In this document: one piece after another, positions 52,189 to 64,000 of the stretch
Layout: the number at the start of each line of letters is the position of its first letter
How positions within the stretch are numbered: position 1 is the first letter of the stretch
Translations under genes and position numbers: made by a program
Notes under the pieces: model-generated
Told to the model about the DNA's origin: nothing
Database searches by the model: none
The model's input: the letters and a program-made list of their open reading frames with translations, nothing else
Source: Cryptomeria japonica
Taxonomy: Eukaryota > Streptophyta > Pinopsida > Cupressales > Cupressaceae
Length of the DNA: 64,000 bases
Direction: 5' to 3'
NCBI RefSeq assembly: GCF_030272615.1
Contig: NC_081415.1
Location: 372,225,009-372,289,008 of the forward strand

Positions 52189-55100
52189 ATGATGAAGAAG
52201 GAGGGTCTGAAATTTACTAGGGACAACTACACAATATGGAAAGACAATGAAGATTTATATCAAAGGTATAGTTCTCATTTTTGGCAACATGTTACTACTA
52301 AATATGTACCCCCTGTCGGTCCTCTAACTCCAGATCAACTTAAGGAGCGAAAATCAATCAAGCACTGGAAGCCATTGTAAGTGCAATGTCTGATACTAAA
52401 TACATTGATGTACATGGATTAGAAACTACATTTGAAGTTTGGGATAAATTATAACTAATCTATGGTGGTGATAAACATGTTCAAAAAGCTAAGGAAGAGA
52501 GTATTAGAGGTAAATTTGATTATATGAGAATGGTAGAAGGTAAAAATACAACTCAGTATGGACAAAGGATCAAAGAGGTTGTCGGTGGTATTAAAAGTGT
52601 TGGAGGAAAGATTGAATATGACATTGTTGTAAGTAAGATGCTTAGAACTCTTTTACATGCCTATGAAATCAGAGTTTCTTCTATTCAAGAGTTAAGGTCA
52701 ATGAGTAGTGATAGGTCACTGTTGATTTACTTATTGGTAAACAAACTGTATTTGAATTGAATAGCTCTAATAATAGTGTTTCTAAGTCATTTGAATCACC
52801 TTTTTAAGGCATTTGTAACCGGTACACCTGTGAGAAAAGGAAAAGATGTATCTCACAATTATGATTGCAGATTAAGTGATGGTGGTAGCAGGGCAGATGT
52901 GGATGATGAAGACAACTTGATGGATTTTGAAGCTCTTCTAGTTAAGAGACTTCCGAAAGGCACTAGTAAATATGAAGGTAAACTACCTCTTAAGTGTTTC
53001 TCTTGAAATAAGATTGGACATATAGCTACAAACTGTTCTAACAGTGATAGAAAGGAGAAGTTTGGGAAATATAAAGGAAAAGGGAAGAAACAATGCTATG
53101 TTGCAGTTGATGAAGGAGTGACTGATGAGGAATCTGAAGATGATGACAATGAGGAGATTGTCTTTGTTGTTGTAAAAGAAGATTTGTCTAATGAAAAAGC
53201 TTTGGTATCTCAGTTTGACTCTAGTGATGAATGGATAATTGATACTGGTTGTTCATACCACATGACTGGTGATAAAAGAAAATTTGTATCTCTTAAAGAA
53301 CTTGATGGCGGTGTGGTAAGATTTGGTAAGAACTCACCCTGTATGGTTAAAGGTAAATGATCTATCTCTATGAATGGTAAAAGTAATGCAGATGATGTTT
53401 ATTGGGTAGAAGGATCAAAACATAACTTATTGAGTGTTGGACAATTGAATGACAAGGGATATCATCTTGAATTTAAGAATGGAGTGTGCAGGATCATGGG
53501 ATGCAAAGGAGGTTTGATTGCTACTGGAAAACAAACCAAAGGTAATCTATTTCATCTAAATGCTAATGTGAATAGTTGTTTGGTGGCTAGACTGGAGGAT
53601 AGTTGGTTATGGCACAAAAGGTTTTGTCATGTGAGCTTCGATAACTTGATAAGGGTCAGCAAATCTAGTATAGTGAGAGGTATGCGACAACTTGTGAAAC
53701 CAAACAACATGTTATGTAAATGATGTCAAATGGGTAAGATGACTTCTACATCTTTTAAGAGTAAATCCTTTTCTTCTAAGAATATTCTTGATTTAGTGCA
53801 TACTAACTTATGTGGTCCTATGAGGACTAGGAGATTTTATGGTGATAAGTATTTTATGATTTTTACTGATGATTTTTCAAGGATGATGTGGGTAACCTTT
53901 CTAAAAGAAAAGTCAGAAGCTTTCAATAAATTTAAGGCATTTAAAGCCTTAGTAGAAAAGGAAACTAGGAAGAGTCTGAAATGTCTGAGATTTGATCGGG
54001 GTGGTGAATTCACTTCTGATGAGTTTGTGAAGTATTGTGATGAGCAGGGAATAATGAGGCAAATGTCTACACCTAGGACTCCACAACAAAATGGAATTGT
54101 TGAGAGAAGAAACAAGACAATTGTGGAAGCAACCAGGACTATGCTAATACAGGGAGATGTACCGAAGATGTTTTGGAGAGAAGTAGTTAGCACTGTTGTT
54201 TACACTTTGAACTGGGTTCTTGTGAAGAAAGGTAATGATAAAATACCTTATCATCTTTGGTATGGAAAAATGCCTAATTTTAGTTACTTTAAAGTTTTTG
54301 GGAGAAAATGTTTTATTAAAAGAGATGATTTTACTAGTAAATTTGATGCAAAGAGTGATGAAGGAACATTTCTTGGCTATTCCACCAAGAGAAAAGATTT
54401 TAAGTGTTACAATAGAAGGACAAAGAAGATAATTGAGAGTGTGAATGTTAAGGTTGTTGAATTCTCTGACAAACCTGATGAGATCAGCAAATCCGAGCTT
54501 GCAGATGATGAAGAAAAACTAGTGGTTATTGAACCGGAAGTGCAGAAAAATGATGAACATAACAATGCAGAAATAGGTGCTCAACTGGTAGATGATGAGG
54601 AAGATGATGAACATGAAGAATAAGTCACTACACTGGAACCAGTAATCCCAAGATATGTAAGGCTAAGTCAGTCATAAGGCCAAATTATAGGTGACAAGAA
54701 CGTTGGCGTGCTAACTAGAAGAAAAATCAGAGAAAATTCATGTCTAATTTCAACTGTTGAACCAAAGATAGTTAGAGAAGCATTGAAAGATGATGACTGG
54801 ATTAATGCAATGAATGAAGAATTGGATCATATTGAGAAAAAAAACACATGGTCTCTTGTTCCTAGACCGAAAGACAAAAATGTGATTGGTACAAAGTGGG
54901 CCTTTAGAAACAAGCTAAATGAAGATAATGAGGTTGTGAGAAATAAGGCAAGACTTGTATGCAAAGGGTATGAACAAGAAGAAGGTGAAGGCTATGGTGA
55001 AACCTTTGCACTGGTGGCAAGACTTTAAGGTGTTAGAATGTTACTTGCCTTTGCATCTTTTAAATATTTTAAGGTCTATCAAATGGACATTAAATGAGTT

Positions 55101-56300
55101 TTCCTGAACGATATTCTTGAAGAAGAAGTGTATATAAAATAACTAGATGGGTTTTCTTTGATAGAGGATAAAGATATGGTATGCAGGTTACATAAGGCAT
55201 TATTGGATTGAAACAAGCACCGAGAGTACGATATGAGAGAATGCATGCACATCAGATTAAGATAGGATTCCAGCGAACCAGTGAGGAGAGTAATATCTAT
55301 TTAAAGACTGAAGGAGACAAAATGTTAATTGCGGAAGTTTTTGTTGATGACATAATATTTGGTGGAGATGATGATTTGTGTATGGCTTTTGTTGATGAAA
55401 TGAAGAAATAGTTTGAGATGAGTTTGAGATGTCTCTGATCAATGAGATAAAGTTTTTCATTGGGTTACAGGTCCAGCAGCTAGAAGGCGAAATTTTTATC
55501 TGTCAGACTAAGTATATGAAAGAAGTTTTGAAGACTTTTGGGATGGAAAACTGCAAACCAGTTGGTACTCCAATGGTGACAGGTTGCAAATTATCAAAAG
55601 AGGATGATTCACCCTCTGTAGATGAGAAAGACTATAGATCTGTGATTGGAAAATTACATTATGTTGTTCACAGTAGATCGGATATTTCACATGTTGTTGG
55701 TTTAGTTTCTAGATTTCAAAAGAGTCCCAAAGAGACAAACATGGTAGTAGTAAAAAGGATATTTGGGTATCTGAAAGGAACAATTGATTATGGTTTATGG
55801 TATCCTTACAAAGGTAACTTTTCTTTGAAAGTTTTCACAGATGCACACTGGGCTGCAATATTGATGTCTGGAAAAGCACAACCGGTGGAGCTTTTCTTCT
55901 TGGAGGTAGACTAGTATCTTGGACCGGTAAAAAGAAAACTTGTGTATCATAGTCAACTGCAGAAGCAGAATATGTGGCTGCATCTATGAATTGTACACAG
56001 GCTTTTTGGATCAGACATGTTTTGGAAGGTTTTAAGCAAAAAATGACTGAACCGGTGATTATTTATTGTGACAACACTAATGCTATAAATATTTCTAATT
56101 CGGTGTTACATGCAAGAACTAAACATATTGAGTTGAAATATCACTTTCTGAGGGAGAGAGTACAGGAGAAGCAAGTGAGAATGGAGCATGTGTCTAGCAA
56201 AGAGCAGTTAGCAGATATATTCACTAAACCTTTGCCTAAGGCGACCTTTGAATATCTCAGAGGTAAATTAGGGGTTAGACCCCTACACAAGATCAACTAA
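52189..56300 (+). pseudogene. Ty1/copia gag-pol remnant
   Basis: Gag from MMKKEGLKFTRDNYTIWKDN, continued in other frames to 53006. The CCHC knuckle reads CFS-stop-NKIGHIATNC, its second Cys now TGA. Protease at about 53226-53300 (EWIIDTGCSYHMTGD). GAG-pre-integrase at about 53590 (WLWHKRFCHVSFDNL). Integrase 53730-54350, where the first catalytic Asp of HTDLCGP-type sequences is Asn (LVHTNLCGPM), with RFDRGGEF and NGIVERRNK following. RT at about 54770-55750: FRNKLNEDNEVVRNKARLVC, then after stops VFVDDIIFGGDDD. RNase H at about 55830-56260: HWAAILMSGKAQP, IIYCDNTNAINIS, ARTKHIELKYHF, LADIFTKPLPK. Copia domain order (integrase before RT) is clear. Multiple stops and frameshifts make it inactive. 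Confidence 0.93.
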
Positions 56301-56605
56301 GATGCAGGTGATGCATCAATGTAGTAGACTTATTGAATATTTTTCACTATAGATTGATGAGATGTGGGATACTCCTCAAAGGGAGTAGGTTAGCAGAGAT
56401 GATGGAGATAGCGGCAACATCGATGATGTTATAAGATACATTTGCACCTTTAGCATTGTTGTGAAAGGGGGAGAAGTAATATAACCGATAGAAGATCATA
56501 CAAAGGAGGAGAAGAGAAAGTGAAGCATGATGAGTTTTCTTTTAAGAGAAAGTGAAGCATGATGAGTTTTCTTTTAGTGTTGCCATCAATGCCAAAGGGG
56601 GAGAA
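56301..56605 (+). other. Copia 3' UTR with a 32-bp tandem duplication and polypurine tract
   Basis: TGAAGCATGATGAGTTTTCT occurs at 56521 and 56553, a 32-bp period. The polypurine tract AAAGGGGGAGAA (56594-56605) abuts the 3' LTR start TGTTCACATG. Confidence 0.85.
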
Positions 56606-58965
56606 TGTTCACATGATTGGCATAACTGATGACGATGTTGACATATCGGTTGAAGGGTTGTTGGTGATGATATAGTTGATATGATAAGGAGAATGATGGC
56701 ATGGTGATGTATGACCAGTATAGATTTAGATATTGGTTGGTGACTTGGTGATCAGTTATTTGTGTTGTCATTGATGGCAACTATGGCAATTGTTTATTCT
56801 TGATTACTTTGTCATCTAGGTTTAATGGTGTAACCTAACTGGTAATGGATTAAGTTGGTGAGATGAATTGTGCAGCTGATAGAAAACCTGGCAAATAGGA
56901 CTTTAACCACTAAACATGAAACAATGTTATACTTAAGCAATTGGTTCTGAAGATTGATAAGGAATTAGGTGTTACGGTTTGAAACATGTGTTTCTATCAT
57001 TGTAATGAGTCTATGAAAAGATCCACATTATGTTTTGATAACCGGAAGTCATGTTTGTGATTTTCCATTGTATTTTCATTAGGGTTTTAGTAGGGTTTTA
57101 GAACTGGTAACAAGATCTCTTAACTAGTGATGCTTTATGGTTTGGCGGTGAATTCCATTATGTTCATAACTTGATGGTGATGTGTCACAACTTGTGTGAG
57201 AAATTAAAATATTTTTTTGGCATGATCAAGGATCGAATTTCTTGGGAAACAATGAAGAGCATAGAAGAATGTTTCAAGGGTTTGACTGCTCATCGGATCA
57301 ATGTACGGTGTCGTGTTATGATTATTCAACGGTTGAAATTGTCTTGATATTTGTTGTAATAATCTGTATGATGATTTGTAATGATCTATAATGATCTATG
57401 ATGTAAATTCATTTGAATCTTGATGTATCTAGGGTTTTGTAACCGACAAAGATGTAAAGTGTAATTAGGTCAGTTTTGATGAAGTTTATTGTGTCGATAA
57501 TATGAGAAAAGAGTGTGTAGCCAAACCAGAGGTATGTGTCTACAAGAGTGAAGCAGATTGGAGTTGAAGTGGATCTGAATAAGCGAGCAGGAAGTTCTAT
57601 TTGCAGATCGTTCATCTGTTGTTCCCTAGCAATTGCAGCAGATTCAAAATCCCTTAACCGGGTAGGTCATAACAGGCCTTGTTCATGTAAATCCCTTAAC
57701 TGGGTAGCTCAACAACTTGAGTTTAAATCCTCCTAGGAGGTTGCTTCTAACAGGGAAAATTTACTAACAAAGCTCATATTATAAATCCCTTGACCGGGTG
57801 ACTCCTAACAGGATCTGCTCCTAACCCCGGGCATCATTGTAAGTGTTAGGATTCCCAAAGATACTGAGAGGGGGGGGGTGAATCAGTATCTTGCCAATTA
57901 ACATATTTTCTAATCTTATTAAACAAATTGCATTCCAAAACAGTCTACCAGTAAACTAGAAATAATGCAGTAAATAAGATCAATAACCACAACATAGAAA
58001 GCACACCATAACACAATATTTTTAACGAGGAAACCTGGTGTGGGAAAAACCTCGATGGGATTTGTGACCCACAATATTCACTCACTAGCCAATAAATGAA
58101 TATTACTTACAATAGGGGCCTGTACATGCCTGAAGGCCAACTGCCTAAAGCTCACTGCTTAATTACAAAAGGGAAGTCTCACATACTTACAAAAATGGAT
58201 TATGCAAATCCAATATCATGTACTGCTTCGGTTCAGCATCTGCTATGCCAAGTTCAGTACTAGTTTAATCTCATACAACTTCCATAAACCTTATTCCAAA
58301 ATATGCCTTATTATTCGCATGTTCGCATCTACCTATTACATTCCACTTCACACAAATGATCTATAAGATCTCATACTTATATATGAGTCCTATTACAATT
58401 TGCCTTGTCGGCTTACAAAAGATTTTACAATTAAATACAAAATATAATAAACAAAATCCTGTCGGCTAGGGTGTCGGTAATCATCTTTGTCGCTGCCAGT
58501 AAACTATCTGTCGGTGCCAGTGCCATAGGATTGTAAGGTTGCCATCAATGAAAATACCTTCAGTCACCTACAATTTCTCATTAGAGTGTGCATTTGCCAA
58601 CAGTAAGCTCCTAACCGAGAGAGGCTCCTAATAGGGCGCATTCTGAAAGAGTGCATTATCTTGTGGGTACCAAATCCCACCGTGGTTTTTCTCATTTGGG
58701 TTTCCATGTGAAAATATTGGTGTTCATATGGTGATTGATTTGTGTTTGTGTTAAGTTGGTATCTTTATATTGCATGTATGATATGGAACACTTAAATGAG
58801 CAATTTGGTAAATCTGATTAGTAGATTGATTTTAGTGGCTATCGGTACTGGTTATGATCTATTTTGGTGAAGTATTGATCAGTTTGGTTTAAGATTTTAG
58901 TTTGTTGTTAATACTGATTCACCCCCCCCCCCCCCCTCAATATTAACCAAATCTTCTAAATAATA
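56606..58965 (+). repeat. Copia 3' LTR, interrupted by a solo LTR
   Basis: 56606-57843 plus 58608-58965 equal one LTR of about 1.6 kb homologous to 34173-35385 plus 51737-52118. The end has an expanded C run (58922-58936) where the 5' LTR has CCCCTCTCTC. It ends AATAATA, followed by the TSD GATGA (58966-58970). Confidence 0.9.
57844..58602 (+). mobile_element. Solo LTR (759 bp) with TSD GTAAG
   Basis: Starts TGTTAGGATTCCCAAAG, ends ATTTGCCAACA, with GTAAG on both sides (57839-57843 and 58603-58607). In the other copia LTR the same place reads GTAAG once (about 51769-51773), showing a clean insertion. No internal sequence remains, so it is a product of LTR-LTR recombination. It contains a run of nine G near 57870 and the words GGAAACCTGGTGTGGGAAAA. 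The parent family is not represented elsewhere in the window. Confidence 0.93.
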
Positions 58966-58970
58966 GATGA

Positions 58971-59820
58971 CACCCTAAAAATTATCCAAGTATTCATATT
59001 TTAAACAAATATGCTTACATTTTAAGAAAGATAACAAGCACATATAATTATGCATGCACACACACATGTGGAGGTTTCTTAAGGTTGTCATACAGTTGAA
59101 GTGGTTATGCTTTGTTTCTTTTGGTATCTTGATCATGCCCCTAGTTTGAGATCTATATACTCTTTAATAGTGACCCTCTATGTGCAAAGACCTAATAAGA
59201 AATTCAAATTTCCTATAACATTAACATTTAAATATTATAGAAACTCTCCTCTTCACGGTAGAATATTAACTCTCATAATTTAATGCAGTTCAATCCTTTT
59301 AGGGTTGAATTACATAAGCAATTATGCCCACACCTTTCAAAGGCTAAGCATATTTTTTTGTTTTTTGTATGTGACTACTTGAAGGTGATGGAATTTCTAA
59401 CTTTATAGGTAATTTTTTAGGATATTTATAAATGTTTCTATTCTAAATCAATGTTGGGTCATGCAAAAATGTCAACCAATATTTAAGCAATATAATAATA
59501 ATTTACATATCATATTTTAGGGTCTCAATTATATAAAATGAACAAAAATGAGAGGTATATATACAAGCACTTTTTATTGTTCCTCGATGAAATATGTTTC
59601 TATAAGTAACTAATGGATCTTTGGGTGATGTTGTAAATGATCGTGCATGTATATCAAGTTTCTTTATATCTTATGGAGTTATTGCAGCATCGAAAATTAT
59701 ATCCAAATACAATTTCATCCTCACATTGAACTCACCATGGTGCTTTGACTTCTGATGCTTGATGCATATTTTGATTCTACTCACACCACTTGCAATTTTG
59801 CAAATTCACCTTTTTCCCTG
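58971..59820. other. No gene seen
   Basis: AT-rich flank of the copia insertion. The short open frame at 59101-59283 resembles nothing I know and has no supporting context. Confidence 0.4.
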
Positions 59821-60560
59821 CCTTCCCTCCAAGTTTGAGTCTTGATTGCCAGGACCAGGGCACCGAGCACCCTAGTCCTCTCAATTAGGACCCATTGTTG
59901 GTCCTCATAATGATCATCTCATATGAATGGGAAATCTGACCTTGTGTCAGCCTACTCCAAAAATTCAATTAATTTTTGGGTAGTCAAGTATAAAAGGAGG
60001 TCTACCCCTCTAATCTGAAACCTAACAAACTGGATCTAAGAAATTATATGTTCTCAAATTATACTAAGAAAGCACTCAAACATTCATCAAGAATCAAAGA
60101 AGAAGTAAAGTCAAGATCAAGCATTCAAGATGGCATCCCTGATCAACTTTTTATGAAGACATCCTGAAACCCTTCCATGAGGATCCAAACAATAATTCAT
60201 CAAGGTATACATTTTAATTATAATCATTTCACTTTGGATTTAGCCTTTCCCTCAAAAGGAAAGAATCTTGTTGCAATTTCCATTTTAATTACTATTTCAA
60301 TTTCAAGTTAATTCTTAAAATGGGGTTTGACCTAAGGCAAACCCCTATCCACAATATTTTCCCTCTTTATGTGTGCAAGAAATTGGCTCAGGAGTCATAC
60401 TTAGGGATTTCAAAAAAATTTATGATGACAAATAGGTTTAGCTTTCAACAAAGTCAATTTCAGAGGACTAGAGCGAATTTGTACTACCAAGGCCCGAAAA
60501 ATTAGGCTGAACTTCTAGGAACAAGTTTCGACTCTATTATTTTACCCAGATCTTTGACTG
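59821..60560 (+). repeat. LTR-like fragment with TATA box, related to 2940-3210
   Basis: TATAAAAGG at about 59990-59998 is followed by a leader-like stretch. 60318-60550 is related to the complement of 2940-3210: GGGTTTGACCTAAG versus GGGTTTTGACTTAAG, CTATGTGCAG-like words, and AAAATTAGGCTGAACTT versus AAAATCAGGTCTAACTT. This suggests two copies of one dispersed LTR family in opposite orientation. Ends not defined. Confidence 0.45.
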
Positions 60561-61780
60561 TGTCTCTGTTGTGGATATTTGAAGTAGTTTGTTTCCGTCG
60601 GTTTGCTTCAAATTTTTAAATATTTGTCTTAAATTCAAACAATACAATTCCAATTACATTTTCAACTCAAACAAAAGGGGAATAAAGACTACAATCACCA
60701 TTCATCCCTATTCTTAATAGAATTGAGGTTGGATCTACTTTATTTATCCTCCTTTTAATGTAATGAAGGTTAAAGTTAGGTTATTTCCTAGTTTACAAAG
60801 CATAACTTGTGAAACCCTAATTTTCCCACCATTACAGTTGTGTACAAAGCTATTGGCACCTCAAGTATTTATGCAAGATAAAATATATCAATGCATATAT
60901 TTATAATGGTATACCATTATACTTGGGGCTAATTACATACACAAATTTAGAACTTATAAGCTTGTATTCCTCTCATAGTAGACTGCATTCTATTTTTTAA
61001 CCTATGCATGGGACTATTACCACATTTGAACTTGTGATAAGAATTATAATTTGACTAAAAAACTTGCCTTGTAAATATTATTTTGTTATTTGTGGGCATT
61101 ATTGATATGATTGATGAAAAATTTAAAGGGTCAAATCTTCAAGTACTTTGTTATGTTTTTCTTTGCTTACAACCCAAGGATGGTTCTTTAGTGTCCATGA
61201 CTACATTCAATTCTTAATGTGAACCCTATTAAATATTTTAACACATATCATTCATAAATATGGGCTCGTGTAGATAATTTTTTCCTTGGTATTGTTAGTG
61301 ATTTCTATTTGAATGCAATATTATGCTTCAAGATTAATATTTTATTTCTACAACATCAATTGAAGATAAAAAGGAGTGATTCGAGACATGAATACATATG
61401 AGATGACACCCTTACATTCTTATAACCTAATTGATCATTTGCATGATTCAACAAGTTTATTTCCTCTATTCTAAAGTACTTCAAATTGGTCCAATGAATA
61501 TTTCCTTCATCATGCAAAGGCTTCTCCTTTCCTACAAGTGTATACTGAATTGAAATGGATTAAACTAATTTGAATTCCAAATTAATAGATTCTAATACCA
61601 TTGTACGGAGAGTTGATATTATTTATATATCCATATTTGTATGTTATATTAGGTTTGTTATTTGGTCATTGAGCTATTTGTTGATGATGGATGATCCCAC
61701 AATACTATTTCTAGCTATTTAGCCTAGATACAAAGCTCAATATCAATATTTTTAGCATTTTTCAATTTACATCAATCATA
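60561..61780. other. No gene seen
   Basis: AT-rich DNA without recognisable coding sequence or element boundaries. Confidence 0.4.
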
Positions 61781-61847
61781 GGGGTAAGAGTTGAAAGTTG
61801 GGTCCGAATCCCACAAAAGTTCGTGGGTTGGGAAAATTACCCACTAG

Positions 61848-61885
61848 AAACGGGTGCCCGATTTTTACAAATCAGGCGCCCGTTT
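61848..61885. repeat. Foldback: 17-bp imperfect inverted repeat
   Basis: AAACGGGTGCCCGATTT (61848-61864) and AAATCAGGCGCCCGTTT (61869-61885) pair at 15 of 17 positions around a 4-nt loop. A second small dyad, CCCAC/GTGGG, lies just left (61811-61827), and AGCCGTGAATAAAAC is duplicated in tandem just right (about 61903-61935). It is the GC-richest spot of this region. Confidence 0.7.
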
Positions 61886-62392
61886 CACTTCGGGGGCCCA
61901 AGCCGTGAATAAAACAAGCCGTGAATAAAACGGGCACGCAAAACTATTACTACATTTTTACAAAAATACATTTTGTAAAAATCGGGGGGCCGTTTTGTAA
62001 ATGTATGTTTTTTTAGGCATTTTCTTCTCATTCCAAGTACGTACCTTTGTTTTTTTATATTTTTTTTCATTTTTTATTATTATTTTTCTAAAAACATGTT
62101 AATTTATTGTCATTTTTTAATTGTAGCGAGTAGGTTAAAATTTTAAAGTTTGAAAAACGTTTTTGTTTAATAGTGTAAATTTTTTATTTAATTTTATGTT
62201 TAAAATAGTTGTTTTTAGCTTTCAAATATTGTAGAAAACATTACAAATAAAAAATAGTTAAAACTTAAAACCTTAGGTAGATAACAATAAGAAAAACGTA
62301 AATGAACAATAAACCCTAGAGAAAAAACAAACGAACAATAAACCCTAGACAAAAAACAAATAATAAATTATAGATAGAAAATGAACAATAAG

Positions 62393-62560
62393 CCCCCCCC
62401 CCCTCTCTCTCTCTCTCTAGGACCCCTTAGTACATCCTAGGACCTCTTAAGACATTATAGGATGTCGTAATACATCTTAGGACATCTTTTGACCCTGTAA
62501 GAAACCGAGAACCCTTTAATACATCCTACTACATCCTTAGACCCATTTTCACCCCAATGC
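62393..62560. repeat. C11 and CT runs, then ~20-bp degenerate minisatellite
   Basis: Eleven C then (CT)n at 62393-62419, followed by loosely repeated CCTAGGACCTCTTAAGACA words to 62530. The same words recur at 62705-62790 and 63508-63560. Confidence 0.75.
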
Positions 62561-62897
62561 TACATATATTGAAATGTTATATATGTGTATAGTTAGATGT
62601 TTAAGTGTTCAAATTTCTTTTTGATATGTTGAATTGTTATGTTCTATATGTTTCTAATGTTATGTATAAATGTTAAACATGTATAGTTAAAAGTTAAAAT
62701 GATATCCTAGGACCCCTAAGTATAACCTAGGACCTTTTAAGATACCTAGGACCCCTGAGTAGGACCTTTTATGACATAAGATTCCTTAGACCCATTTTCA
62801 CCCCAATGCTACATATATTGAAATGTTATACATGTATAGTTAGATGTTTAAATGTTTAAATTTCTCTCTCACTCACACACTCTCTCTATCTCGCTCA

Positions 62898-62928
<31 letters not shown>

Positions 62929-63075
62929 ATTAGCTACTCTCTCTATATATATATCTCTCTCACTCATACTCTCTCTCTCTATCTCACTCACGCTCTCTCA
63001 TTACCTACTCTCTCTCTCACTCTCTCTCATTACCTACTCTCTCTACTCTCTCTCTCTCTCACTCTCTCTCATTAC

Positions 63076-63160
<85 letters not shown>

Positions 63161-63636
63161 TTATGAACTTTCTCCTCTTTTATCTCTCTCCATCATTCAC
63201 TCTCTCTCACTCATTGTCTCTCAAATTACCTACTTTCCCTCTCTCTCTAGTTCTCTTTATTTTAATCGTGCATAAAATTTTGAATGTTTAAATTTATATT
63301 TCCAAATGTTGTATTTAATTATAAGTTTTTTTTTGGAAGGTAAAATATAAATTAAATAGTAATTGTAAATTTTTATGTTTGTATATACATTTGTATAGTT
63401 AGATGTTTAAATGTTTAAATTTCTTTTTGATAAGTTGAAATGTTACGTTCTATATGTTTCTAATGTTATGTATAAATGTTAAACATGTATAGTTAGAAAT
63501 TAAAATGATATCCTAGGACCCCTTAGTATAATCTAGGACCTTTTATGACATAAGATTCCTTAGACCCATTTTCACCCCAATGCTACATATATTTAAATGT
63601 TATACGTGTATAGTTAGATGTTTAAATGTTTAAATT

Positions 63637-63675
<39 letters not shown>

Positions 63676-63760
63676 CTCTCTCTCTCTCTCTCACTCTCTC
63701 TATCTCACTCACTCTCTCTCATTACCTACTCTCTCTCTCTCTATGAACTCTCTCCTCTTT

Positions 63761-63847
<87 letters not shown>

Positions 63848-64000
63848 TTTTCTCCCTCTCCCTCATTCACTCTCTCTCACTCATGTTGTCTCTCAAATTA
63901 CATACTCTCCCTCTCTCTCTAGCTCCCTTTATTTTAATCGTGCGTGAAAGTTTGAATGTTTAAATTTATATTTCTAAATGTTGTATTTAATTATAAGTTT
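62531..64000. repeat. Tandem repeated unit with long (CT)n tracts, running off the window
   Basis: GACCCATTTTCACCCCAATG recurs near 62531, 62786 and 63563, and the following ATATATT...TAGTTAGATGTTTAA text is shared. The 62786 and 63563 copies are 777 bp apart and each leads into (CT)n: 63079-63157 and 63771-63844 are uninterrupted dinucleotide runs of about 37-39 units, set in longer imperfect CT-rich DNA with ATTACCTACT spacers. Confidence 0.88.

Larger units (their letters stand above)
34173..58965 (+). mobile_element. Decayed Ty1/copia element hosting two later insertions
   Basis: The TSD GATGA is at 34168-34172 and 58966-58970. 5' LTR: 34173-35385 continued at 51737-52118 (about 1595 bp). 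PBS 52121-52132, gag-pol remnant 52189-56300, polypurine tract 56594-56605, 3' LTR 56606-58965 (about 1600 bp without the solo LTR inside it). The 5' LTR now starts CA instead of TG and the 3' LTR ends TA instead of CA. The tract and LTR start are exact at 56605/56606. The 5' LTR is split by the gypsy element 35386-51731 and the 3' LTR by the solo LTR 57844-58602. The LTR copies differ by many substitutions and a 25-bp duplication, so the insertion is old. Confidence 0.93.

Noticed and set aside
58971-59300. Short plus-strand frame at 59101-59283 as a small protein
   Set aside because: No start context, homology or conservation visible; expected by chance.
62852-63922. Long Ser/Leu-rich open frames in the (CT)n tracts
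   Set aside because: Dinucleotide repeats are open in most frames by composition; no coding signal.

Overview
The window is nuclear DNA of a seed plant with a large, repeat-rich genome. The density of nested Ty3/gypsy and Ty1/copia elements, long AT-rich retroelement leaders, plant L1-type LINEs and a broken NLR resistance gene fit this. A gymnosperm (conifer) is my inference, not something the sequence proves. I see no intact ordinary host gene. The only host-type gene is an NLR leucine-rich-repeat fragment split by a retrotransposon.

Layout. 1-10.5 kb: decayed gypsy pieces on both strands, LTRs and tandem repeats. 10.890-15.589 kb: a 5'-truncated L1 LINE with a 14-bp target-site duplication (TSD) and an unusual extra reading frame after its RNase H. 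15.63-16.94 kb: a truncated gypsy LTR plus leader. 16.94-31.4 kb: an NLR LRR fragment interrupted by a decayed plus-strand Tat-like gypsy element (17095-30951, TSD ATTAG). Removing the element restores one LRR reading frame. 32.3-34.0 kb: a minus-strand LINE ORF1 remnant. 34.173-58.965 kb: a decayed Ty1/copia element (TSD GATGA). A 16,346-bp intact Ty3/gypsy element (35386-51731, minus strand, TSD ATTCC) sits in its 5' LTR, and a solo LTR (57844-58602, TSD GTAAG) sits in its 3' LTR. 59-64 kb: AT-rich DNA with an LTR-like fragment, a foldback and long (CT)n arrays in a tandemly repeated unit.

The most interesting object is the 16.3-kb gypsy element. Its two 776-bp LTRs match at every base I compared and it keeps an uninterrupted 2492-codon gag-pol with a dual RNase H and a G-patch, so it is young and possibly active. 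On the opposite strand, between pol and the 3' LTR, it carries a complete plant-mobile-domain (PMD) gene with its own TATA-like box, a 22-codon first exon, canonical splice sites and a 623-codon second exon. Gag-pol and the PMD gene converge. Each has, in its 5' leader or intron, an array of the motif GCGTYTGTG at about 20-nt spacing, in the same orientation relative to its own transcription. The PMD intron also holds a tandem set of hairpins with an almost invariant 15-nt loop and changing but complementary stems. The A-C mismatches visible on the plus strand become G-U pairs on the minus strand, so the structure seems maintained in the element's genomic RNA. A second hairpin family (GGTGAAAAC - variable 4-bp stem - GCGCC) recurs around the 3' end of pol.
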